Origin: Aphelocoma coerulescens
Lineage: Eukaryota; Chordata; Aves; Passeriformes; Corvidae
NCBI RefSeq assembly: GCF_041296385.1
Contig: NC_091023.1
Location: 12,462,924 to 12,526,923, forward strand
Reading direction: 5' to 3'
DNA: 64,000 nucleotides
Every line of letters starts with the position of its first letter. Position 1 is the first letter of the stretch. The position numbers and the translations under genes were made by a program. Of the stretch, positions 11,025-21,644 are shown piece after piece. The notes beneath the pieces are model-generated. The model saw nothing but the letters and a program-made list of their open reading frames with translations, was not told the DNA's origin and did no database searches.

Positions 11025-14000
11025 GATTTTGATACCACCTTGGTTTTTGGTGGAACAAAACAGTGCCTGGAGAAATTAAAAAGGAAAAAAGATAAAGAAA
11101 AAAGAATCTGCTCAAGTTGAGTATTGGTGGGGCCATGGATGGGCCAGCAAATGATGTGGGAGGAGGTAACAATAAAACAAACCTGGAGAGCACTGGAAGC
11201 TGCTGCTGTAGTTCACCAGCTGAGCTGCTGCCATATTGTCCTGTCCATAGGCATCCTGGCTGTAGGGAATGAGGGAATCTCTTACCACTTCAATTCAGCA
11301 AGGAAAGGGTGAGCTTCCAGCAGTGACTGACACAAAATCTCTGCAGTTGTTGTACAACGTGGGGATTTTAAGTAGACTGTTCTAGGCCAAGTTTTTCCCT
11401 GAAGAGAACTCTTGGAAGTTGCTGAAGCTGTGTAAGGCTGCTAAGCAATCCTTTTGGGTAAGTAAAGTGCTACACTCCTGGCTTTAAAGTGTGGCTCAGC
11501 TGTGAAAATCCCTCACCGAGGACTGAATGTTCAAGGTTTGTGCTACAATATCTATATACTTTACTTTTGAAGAATGAAGCAGGAAGTTTCTCCAAGCCCA
11601 GTAGGAAAGGCGTAATAATTTCCCATCTGATTTCCTTTGCATGTTCTGGGTTTCACAGAAGGAAAATACAGGTGTGTGGACTCAGAGGAGTCCAGGAGTC
11701 CTCTGAGAAGAGGGCTTGAAAATACCTTGTGGTTTATTGTAGCAAGTAAGTCAAAGTGCAGGAGGGAGGCTGAGAAGTGTCAAAGAATTGGTTAATCCTG
11801 AAATGTAAAGCACATGGAAAATCTGGGCTACGATTCTGATTTTCAGAAAATGTTTTGCTTCTTCCCCACCATTCTCCCATCTTAGATGTACATATTTCTT
11901 CATAGTTTTTCTTCAGCTTTTAAATCCAGATTACAATGCTGTGAAGTGAATGCATTTATATGCTGTGCTGTAATAAGATAATATTTGCCTGTACAGAGTT
12001 TCATAATGCAAACCTCTGTGGGAAAAGACACCTCAAGAGTTCCAGCAGGAGCTTTGCCTTGTTCTGTTTTGGGAAAAAGATAAACATTTGTGATCTTGAT
12101 TCCATTTACTCCAGTTCTTTCATGTCAGCTTGAAAGGATCAGAGGAGTTCGGTCCTATTGGAACTGGTTTTGAAAAATTAAGATATGAACACTGTAATCT
12201 TCCCTATACCACAGTGCTGAATGGATTCAGCAAAGCACTTAAACACACACTTTAAATTGAAGTTTAAATGAAGTTGCACATAATGCAGTTTACATTTTTG
12301 TTTGTTTAAAGTGTTTGAGGACCATTAGGACATCCATCCTTTCAGGAAATATTAGACACCAGAGAAAATTGATTACATCTAGTTTTTCTATAACCTTAAT
12401 ATGCACTGGGATCTCTGTCCATTGGCTTTTTGGGTTTAATGATCAGAATAGAAAATTAAGACGAGGTGAAATATTTAAGAAACCATTATTATGACTGCAT
12501 CAAGCTAATCATGCAAGTAAAAGGCTTTAGTAATAGTGAAAAGAATACGCTCTGTAAATTTTGGAGTCTGTATGTTACATTTTCAGCTGTTAAATATCCA
12601 GAAGCTGGTAGTACCATTCGGTTTTGCTTCTCTGCTAACTTAAGTCTATAATCAGACAAACATTTAAAGAAAGATTGATCTCCAACTTCCTCTTACAGTT
12701 GGAGTAATATTTGACTGAAGGGAGGCAGCAAATTGAGTAGACTGGTTTACAGAATGCATCATCCTTTTCACATATTTGTAGCACCTTCTCAGTTAGGGAA
12801 GAGCTCCTGTATCTATGAAATAAACTTGCAGAGGAGGAGAATGTCTCCTTACCAGGCAGTGTAGGGCTGTTCTTCCTTGGTTTACAAAGGAGACATAGTT
12901 TTATTGATTTAATTTTTTGAAACTGTCTTTGAGTACTTATTGTAAGATTTTAGCCTTAGTGAAACTAAAACTTGTTTTAGCTTGGCATGATAGCAGTAAT
13001 TTTTTAAAATATTGGCTTCATTGAGGGTGCGTCTCAATATCATCTCTTAACTAAGTTCTTGTACTCTGGTCCTTCCATACATAATGGGGAGGCTCTTTCA
13101 GACAGTGGTTTAAGACCTACTTCTAGAAATAGAAATTATTCAATATTACCTAAAAAAAGAAAATAAATTAAAAAATGAAACAATAATATTCAGGAAATTC
13201 TGCTAAAGGAATAGACAAAGCAAAAATGCTGGTGCATGGATATCAAATTTAATGCCATGGATTGTCTGACCTAAGAGATATATATGAATGTGGGACTGTC
13301 ATTTAATATTTCCCAAATGAAATTGAAAAGGTAAAAGTTAAAAGTGATTGTTCTAGTAGTGTGTGCATAGGAGAGCTGGCTAAAATTGAAAAAGGTGCTT
13401 CAGTATTTTGAACTTCGAAGATGAATGTTTCTTGAAATGTCACAGTTCCATTACATACGGCTCATAACCTTTAAATGTGGTTACAGTAAACCACAATGTA
13501 TTTCAGATTCAATACACTAATCCTTGATGAGAGATGTGCAGAGCTGTCATTTTCTCTGAGCATTCATATGTGGTCACTGGGGTTTCCACAGGTCTATTCC
13601 ACAGAGACACTGTCTTTTAGCAGGTAAACATTTTTTTTTTTTACCCCTAAGGAAACTGAGAAAAATCTGTCCTCAAAAAAAAAGCGGCTCCATACAATCT
13701 GCAGTGCTACCCTCTTGTTTCTGTTAAACTTTCGAGAGCTAAGAAATCGTTTTTACAATGCTGCTGTAAAACTTTGCCTTTATTTGTTTGTGGGTTTTTT
13801 TTAACATCTTTGGTAAACATTGTCAGTGAAGCTGCATGTTTTCACCCAAGTGCCATCTGGAACTGTCCATCTTTCAACCTGACTGTTTAAAAATGAGGAG
13901 ATTCGGCCAAGAAATCTGTTTTCTCTGTTGGTTTGAAAATTCCTGCATAATATGTGCTAGCCCGCATACCTCCAACCTTTCTCAGTATTTTGGAAGAGTG

Positions 14001-14314
14001 GCTTTTCTAATGAGTTTATTATTTGCCAAGTGTTCTCTGTGCATATATAGGTCATTGCATAATATGGCACTGAAGATGTATTGCTCTGGGGGGACAGAAG
14101 CATTTCCAGAAATATTTTTAAAAGAACAAAGACAAATTGTTCAGAGGCGGAAATTTAACAGCAGTTGGATTCCTCTGCCCCTATGACTCTTATTCTATAA
14201 ACTGTGATAACCACTTCTGAGGGAGGAAGGAAGTTGAATGCAGAAACATCTGTGCTAAATGTCCAGTGGCTTTGGCACCTGAGCAGTGAAGTCTGGTAAT
14301 ATGAATAGACCTAG

Positions 14315-14732
14315 GCTGGTGGAGAGAACAGGGAGAGCAAAAGCCAGAAATCTCCTGGGTTGACATTTTAATAGATGGAGGAAAAGCCTCAGTCCCACAA
14401 AGGGAGTCATGCACCACATCCCACCAGCTAGTCCCAGAGCAGCAGCTGCCTTGGCAAGGCAACCCCAGTTCCTCCCTGTGCCACAATGGTGCCGGGGCTG
14501 GGGGTGGGGTGGGGTGTGCCCGACTGTCCCCTCCTACCCTCCTGCTCACCCTCACCCTGCTTCCTGGGGGGGCACAGTGGGGACTGGAGAAAGCCTTGCC
14601 AGGATGCCAGCAGTGCTCAGCACCAGCTGGAACACTGGTGCATTATCCAGCCTGGTCTAGTCACAACCCCAAATCTCAGCACGGTATGGGCTGCCTTGAA
14701 ACATTAACCCAGGCCTGGCCAAAGCTAGTACT
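14315..14732 (-). mobile_element. Degenerate avian ERVL-type LTR (minus strand)
   Basis: Read on the minus strand, the element opens GTACTAGCTTTGGCC, then GGGTTAATGTTTC and CCGTGCTGAGATTTGG. This parallels the U3 start I know from bird ERVL LTRs (GTACTGG-TTTGGCTGGG, AGTTAATTTTC, GTGCTGTGTTTTGG). Next come GGTGCTGAGCACTGC, AGGAAGCAGGG and AGGAGGGGACAGTC, in the same order as the family U3. A poly(A)-signal region (TATTAAAATGTCAACCC, about 14358-14374) and a pyrimidine-rich U5 (TTCTCTCCACC) follow. The TATA-box segment is absent or unrecognisable. No internal retroviral genes flank it, so it is probably a solo LTR. The GC-rich, ORF-like stretches here are LTR sequence. Boundaries are approximate to about 20 bp, especially the low-coordinate end. 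Confidence 0.8.
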
Positions 14733-17700
14733 GAATTAATCCAGGTGGAACTGTGGAAGAGAGACTCACAAAGGTGGCTGTTAGAAGGGAGAATATGTTT
14801 ATTTCAACAACTTATGCTTAGTTTAAGTCTCTTGAATTTTGGGGGTGATATTGTCCTAGTAGGAGGGCTGATGAATGAGCTCGGATGGTAAGTGGTTTAT
14901 TGAACGTGACCTAACTATAATGAAGGGAATGGGAAATATTTTCGGACAGGCTCAGAAAAGCTCTGTGGGAAAGAGGTACCCAAAGTTGTCTTGATGTGAC
15001 ACGAGGGGATGAATGGAAGTTAACTCTTGAAAGACTTCTTCAGGCACTTGGGCATTTGGATGATGGGTGCTATATAGGAACTTAGACAGAACAGTTCGGC
15101 TGTGTTTGAACTCATTGAAGGATTAAATCCCCTTCAGAGCAGCAGCACAATTCTCAGTTTTTTTGGAGTACCCTGCAGTGAGTGAGTTTATATCTCTCAA
15201 AGACAGACAGATAAATTAGTGCCCACAGTAGCTGTCTCAACTAGATTTGAGTTTGTAGCAGTTCAGATTCTCTCCACAGAAATGAACAATTACCCATTAT
15301 CTCAGCAACCCCAAAGGACTGTGCTCTGTTTTTGAATACGAGGTTCCATGGGCTGCACAGTTCAGTACTTATTTCAAATACCCTGAAATATGCCAGTAAT
15401 CAGTGGTGGAGGATGTGATCTTCCACTGAGTCCCACACATGATACACATTTCCTACTGGTTGCATGATAATAAAACTGATGGCAAGTGGCCCCAAAGCCC
15501 TGGGAGCTGGACCGAGGGAGGAGTGAAAAGCAGTGGCTGTTTTGGGGTTCTTTTGCTGCCAGCTCTGAGGGTGTAACACAGCTGAGGAGCTGCACGAAAG
15601 GAGCATGAGGGATTTTCAGTAAAAGTTGCTTGGTTTTTCGGGCCCCTATTGTTTATCAGCTACAGCTGAAAAACCTCTTATCACCCAAAGGAATTACGGT
15701 CTTAGTCTTAAGCTCTCAAGATCTCTCAGTTTAGAAGGTTTTCAACTGATTTCAAGAATGTGACTGGGAGAAATAATATAATACATAAGAGACTATAATT
15801 CTGGAGTAATTTAGGGGAGAGAATACAGCGAAATTGATTTCAAATGTCCCCCTCCTTTATTTTTATAAGAATACAGTGTTCATAATACCTTGACTTTTAA
15901 CCTGTAGAATTGCTGTTATTGTAAGCGTCACTAACATGGCAAACAAATACATTTTTTCTTTTTGTCCTGATGTTATAATAATGATATAACTATAACAAAA
16001 CCACTTGCACAGAATAACTGCAGATTCTGAAAATAATTTTGATCATTGTTAATATTTTGAAAAGCAAAAGCTGGAGTTTCTGGAGGGCTGCACTGTAAAT
16101 TCTCACAAAAGGGTGTTTAATTTATCAATTATGGACATTTTAAAGCTCCTATAGACCTTATTTGAATGCATTTCTAGAAGCTACTGTATTACCATTATGA
16201 TTACTATAATGTTATTGTGGTGGCTTGATTTCTGTGTCACAAAATTTGGTTTCCATTGTTGCTCATGTAAGATCATATGGAATTAAATGGCAATTTAAAA
16301 ATTGATTCTGATAATTTTAAATATGGATTCAGGAAAAGTAAGTCTGGAAGAAGTGCTAAATACAGAATTCCAAAAGCATTCTTATTGTGGAGCACAACAT
16401 GTTATCTTTCTCTTTTTTTTTTTTTTTAATATTTGTGGGCTGGAAAATATATTTTTTTTTTGCTAAGAGAAACAAGTAGTTTCTTAAGGTCTTAAGTGAA
16501 TCAAACATGTTTGCTCTAGACTGTGTTGTACCCTCAGCCCCCTGAAGCTGGTTTCCCTTGTTTTCCATCCCCCCACAGGGCAAGAACAGAGTGCTGGGGT
16601 TTGGAGAGAAGACTGCTGACCCTCCAATGGTTGCTGATGACCAAATATCTTTAGTTTTTGATTCTGCTTATCTTCCCTTTTGGGTTTACTAATTTGAGTC
16701 TCTGTTCTCTACAAACCCAAGTTGACAAGAAACCTTGGGAAGTACAGTTAAGTTTGAAGCCACAGCTCCTTTACAAAGTAAAAATCACTGTTCTCCCACC
16801 AAGTGTGGATAGGATGGCTCAGTGCTGTATTTGGTTGACAGTTTGCATTTTGCCTGAGCTTTAGGTGTCTTATGGCATCTAGGGAACCAAATGTTATCCT
16901 CTGTTATTTTAGTAAACTGACTTAAACGATATCTTTTTAGTCTCATGGGGAGATTAAAGCTCAGTGTGCTTTATAAACAGGACATTATTTCTATTCAAAC
17001 ACTAGGGAAGCTCAAATATTTTAGTTAGCATTCGGAGCAATATTTTTGTCTTTTCTTGTGGTACTTTGATTTTTTTTCTTACCATAGATCTGTAAATATT
17101 TTTTTTCTCTGAACAGGTAAGTAGTTTTGGGTAAAATGTTAGAATAGAGTTGCCTCCCCTAGGGTATAAAATGAGTTCTTCATGATCCTGTATTAGAAGT
17201 GTTACAGCCTCTCCTCTGCAAAAAGCACATTCTGTAAGAAGTTATTAACAGTAGGAAATTCAGCTAAGGTGCCAAATAACCCAACTGTACTTTTCACAGT
17301 AATGAGTAATCTGTGCTTCTTTTCCTAATGCCTTGACTAAAAAGGCTTGTTTAGCATGTGTGTTTTACACTGTAATATAGTGCTTCATTTCCCTCATAAT
17401 TTCTGGAGCTGGGAGCTGAAGTAATGGTTTTCTGGGCCTTAGCACACTGCTTGATCTTGCAAAGTCTATTTCATGGTCTGCTAGATCCTAATGGAGATTG
17501 TTGGTAATGAGATAACACTTATATTTATATAAAAGGAAATTTACTGCCAACTGCCTAAAACTTGCAAGCAATTGAAGTAATGAGTTAAGTTTTTAGTTTA
17601 TTTTATCAGTATGTAAGGAAATATACAGAGGTCACTTTCAACTCCCTAAAATGCCCAAAATAGCATAGGTCAGGGTACCAAGACACAGTGTCTTTGAAAA

Positions 17701-20700
17701 CTTTTAAATGAGGTGGTATATTAATGGTTCTCTTGGAGATACATTTGTGTCTGGAGCTTCTGCTTCCCAAGCAATTAAATAATTTGGCAACAAATGCTAC
17801 ACCTCATTCAGTAAAATCAGATATTATGTGCTTCTCTTAATGTAATCAATATTAGAGCTGAAGCATATGCAAAAAGGTGGGGAAGCTGTGCAGCTGCTCT
17901 TGAGAGGCTTTGAGGGTGACCTTGGTATCAGCTGTGCTAATGGCTTTTCTAGCAGAGCCTCTGCAGGAGGCTTTTGCCTAGAGCCACACCATGAGTTATC
18001 CATGCATTGGAGATTGCATAATTGTTCAAGAGAAGAGAGGAAAAATTGCCATTCTAAATTCCCAAGTGAGATCTACAGCACACCAGTGAAGGCCAAATGG
18101 GTAAGTCTAGCATGGCAATACAGATGCTGTGCAAACCAAAGAGAATCAAAAGATTGTTCCCCCCCGAAGAGCTTGTGTGCAGTGCTCACAATCTCAGCTT
18201 TAACTTATGGGATGTGTCCTTCTAGTATGCACACAGAGCTTTATTTTCAAATGGTGGTGATGTGGATGCCCCATTTCAGATGTTTTGAGGAGGAATTGTT
18301 TAGATATCACTCATTTTTGGGTGGTGAATGTTTACTAGCCAGAGAGATTTCTGATTTGAGAATCATCAGAATTGCATTCTTTTTGCAATCATGAAACAAA
18401 TTATAAACAATGAAGCATTCAAAAAATCTGTCAGCCCTTGTATGCATTTACAGTAGGGGGGAAAGAATATTGAGAAAGATCTCTCTGTTGCTCACAAGGT
18501 TAGTAATTGGGTTATATATTGATTTGAAGTTCAGTTCTGTAGCTGTAGAACAGAGTAATAATATAATGAGTTCAGAGGTTTCCCGAGTTCAAGTTGGAAG
18601 TAGTGGAGCCATGGCTTAATTTTGTAGGTCATATCAAATCTGTGCCAATAATTCTTTAGGGGATGGCGCATTATGTGTGCACCTACCACTTTTAAAGGCT
18701 AGACACTCTTGAAAATGTCTATTAACTCTGTTTTAATAAAACCTTCATATCCCAAGTGTTGGAGACGCTGATGATTAAGATTTCAAGTGTAGTGGCCTCA
18801 GGCATTGTATCTAACTTTCAGAAACCTTTCCAAGTTATCTAAAATAATAACAACTTCTTCACTTTTTACTTTCTTTTTAAAAAATTCAGGATCTCAGGGC
18901 TTTCTAAGGCTGTGAAGTTGGCAGACTTTACTGCACAAGAAGGTTTATTGAGCAATTTAAGTGTTACAATCGAAGCTTATTAGATGGCTTAAGATATGTG
19001 TGTTACCTTTTCATTTGAATTTCTAAAAGGCACAAAAAATGTGGAAAATATTTTTTAAGAGGTTGCAAGAGAAAGCTTTTAACAGTAAGAGGGTGGGGCA
19101 AAAACTGGCAAGCTTTACCAGTGTTGTGGGAGGTGAGATTTTAGGTTTTGCAGTTTTCAGATTTCGCTTTGTCTTGTTCTTTGTAAATGGCATTAGGTTG
19201 AAGCTACAGAGTTTTGTTTTATTTTGTTTTTCCTGGAAAGAGCATTTGTTTGGGTTGGGTATTTTTTGTTCCCGCTTGGTTAGTTAAGAGAGAGAAATTG
19301 TGCTTTCAATTATACTGTTATGAATCTAGAATAACTTAATATTCATGTGCTGTTAGTCTAGACTAGATGGGACAGAAAACCAGAACCTAGCTACAGTATT
19401 TGTTGATGAGTAGGATGGAGATGAGACTTTAGAGAGCAAGATCTTAATTCATGTCCCAATACTTCTGATACTGCTGATATTAAATTCAGGTTTATGTTTT
19501 AGAAAGGATTTTAAATACTGGTTCAGGAAATAAGTGTAAGGAAAAGAATCCTCTTTGATCTGCACATATGCTACTGGGAGAAGTATCTTTTGCTCCTTCC
19601 CTGCCTTTGTAGCTGAGAAAAGCCGACCAAACACAGAAGAAAGTTTCCAGAAAGCAGCTGAGTCTGCAGGTTCAACTCTCCCCTGTGGCACCCCCAGCTC
19701 TGTAGTTCTGCCATTGTCCTCACTCAGGCACTGGCAAACCTGCAGTTTGAGCAGCCACTCCATGCAGCTGAACTGAAAACTCATGAGGAAAAACAAGCTT
19801 TCCAACTCCAGGATGTCTGAATCAGCTCCATGAAGCAGGTCACTTGGCAGTTACATTCTAGTTTTTTTTCCATTGCTGGGAAAAACTCTGGGAGGGGTTG
19901 GGTGGGGCTGGGGTAGGACATAGGACACTCCTGGACGTGGCCTGAGTGAACATGGATGGTCAGCTGGGAGCTTAATGTTATCTGTGATGGAGGGTATGTT
20001 AATGATTCCTAAAACCAGCCACAGTGTGTGCACTGTGCCCAGAGTGGCTGCTGAACTGGGACGGCAGGGTGGCTCTCGAAACAACATGTGGTTGGCACTC
20101 ATCCCTGTCTCCAGAATGGCTTCTTCCACTGAGGGTAGGATTTTACACTGAGGATAGGATTTTACCCTGCATCAGGAAAAGCACAATTAAAACTGCACAT
20201 CAGCTAGGTAGTTCACTGTTTTTGAATGTAGGTTAATGCCAGAGCCAATTTATTTTGTGTTAGTTTTTCTTCTGAATTTATAAAAGGACCAGAACTCTCT
20301 GTTCTCTGGGCATGTCAATCAACCAAATTAAAGCACAGAAAACTGTTGAATAAACACTACAATCAGTGTAGAAAGAAAACAAGTAGGAATCACCCAATAT
20401 CTCAACTGAGTAACTGTGCAGAACCAATGATTAACACTAATGACCTGTCCCTGTGGCACAGTTGCCCTTCAGCACTTTTAAATCACAATACCCAAATCCC
20501 TCACAGCACATCCTTGGGTCAGACTGGGCTATTTCAAGTCAGTAAGGCAAAGGCATAGTAAGAGTGCTGAAGTAGCTTATTTTTACAGAGCAGGGCTGGC
20601 CTTGGGGCATTAGCTGCTTTCAGCTGCCTCAGTGCTTTTGGGGGCCAGAGGCAGCCTCTCAGCAAGGCAGGTGGCAGATCTGACAGGGCTTAGGTCAGAA

Positions 20701-21565
20701 AGCCCATCTTGGAAACTGCAGGTCTCTCCTGCTTACTATGAAACACCCATTGAATGTGTTCATGTCACCCGCTCGCTTGCACTCTACAGAAATTCCCTCC
20801 GAGTTGCTGTCTTGTCCTGTTTCATTCTGAAGATGGATTTGTACCCTGTCTTGAGGCTTTTAAAAGCTGACCAGACACTGCAGAAGGTAATGTGAATAGC
20901 AGTTAATAAGTCATATGAAGAAGAAGTGTTATTTTGCTCACCAAACATGCGTGGCATTCTAAGCACATGGGGTCACTAACAGAGGAAACGCCACGTGTCC
21001 TGCCTAAGAGGTACAGAGGTGCCACTGGCATCACAGAATCACTCAGGCTGTAGCTGAAACCCATTCTAACATTGTAACAGCCAAGGCTCTCATCCATGCT
21101 TGTGGCTTTTGGAACAACAAATGACATTTGAGATTATGAATTTGTTTTTCAGCATCACTGTGACAGAGCCATCATCACCATGACAGCCAGCCCCAGACAG
21201 CAGCACAAACCTGTCACAGCAGCACAGACTGCACAGGCTCAATTTTGGATGCCTAAAGGGGAGGGCTTTCCAAGGGTTACTTGTAGGGCATTCTCCACTC
21301 CAATATCAGCCACCGTCCCAGTGTGGATCTAGGGTACTACACTGACATTAAATTATTGCATTTCCAGCTTCAGCTGGATAAATAACTTTTCACTTTCTGT
21401 GAGAGGTTGCTATCATTAAATGGTCCCTGTATTCAACACTGCTTTGCAAAAACTGCTTCACAGTAACAGATAGCTAACTGTAAATCCATAAAACTATTCT
21501 TAATTTTCCCTCATGAAAGGTATTATAAACTGTAAATGATTAATCATTTCTCACGTATGTGGATT
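14733..21565. other. Intergenic sequence, no gene recognised
   Basis: About 6.8 kb. The segment 16000-16330 is very AT-rich with many ATTA/AATTA words and resembles conserved non-coding DNA. T runs occur at about 16411-16427 and 16452-16460. The longest chance ORF of the window (175 codons, 17867-18394) lies here and contains a strong splice-donor-like TGG|GTAAGT at 18100/18101. A 19-bp tandem duplication sits at 20128-20165. A perfect 16-bp palindrome AAATGATTAATCATTT lies at 21534-21549. I recognise no protein domain, RNA gene or transposon apart from a 20-base CR1-like word near 21030, which is too short to call. Confidence 0.7.
20128..20165. repeat. 19-bp tandem duplication
   Basis: ACTGAGGGTAGGATTTTAC is followed immediately by ACTGAGGATAGGATTTTAC. 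These are two adjacent copies with one mismatch, probably a local slippage duplication. Confidence 0.9.
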
Positions 21566-21644
21566 ATTTTATTTTATTTTATTTTATTTTATTTTATTTT
21601 ATTTTATTTTATTTTATTTTATTTTATTTTATTTTATTTTATTT
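21566..21644. repeat. (ATTTT)n pentanucleotide microsatellite
   Basis: Nearly sixteen uninterrupted copies of ATTTT (79 bp) occur with no substitution. Such purity suggests an active, length-polymorphic locus. Confidence 0.97.

Larger units (their letters stand above)
5896..14314. other. Intergenic sequence downstream of DIPK2A, no gene recognised
   Basis: About 8.4 kb is mostly AT-rich. Open frames here (up to 138 codons at 6744-7160) give hydrophobic or low-complexity peptides with no family resemblance. A GC-richer patch at about 7500-7900 is not recognised as any repeat or exon. A TA alternating block lies at 8071-8112. The segment 8820-8995 is dense in TAAT/ATTA words and carries a perfect octamer ATTTGCAT at 8889. 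A 15-base A run starts at 11010 and a 27-base imperfect palindrome lies at 11681-11707. No RNA gene or further recognisable transposon was seen. Confidence 0.75.

Noticed and set aside
14190..14739. Cluster of overlapping ORFs on both strands (73-121 codons)
   Set aside because: It mostly overlies the GC-rich LTR at 14315-14732. No frame resembles a known protein.
21029..21060. CR1-like word ATCACAGAATCACTCAGG
   Set aside because: Similarity to a reverse CR1 3' end stops after about 20 bases; the diagnostic TTGGAAAAGACC segment is missing.
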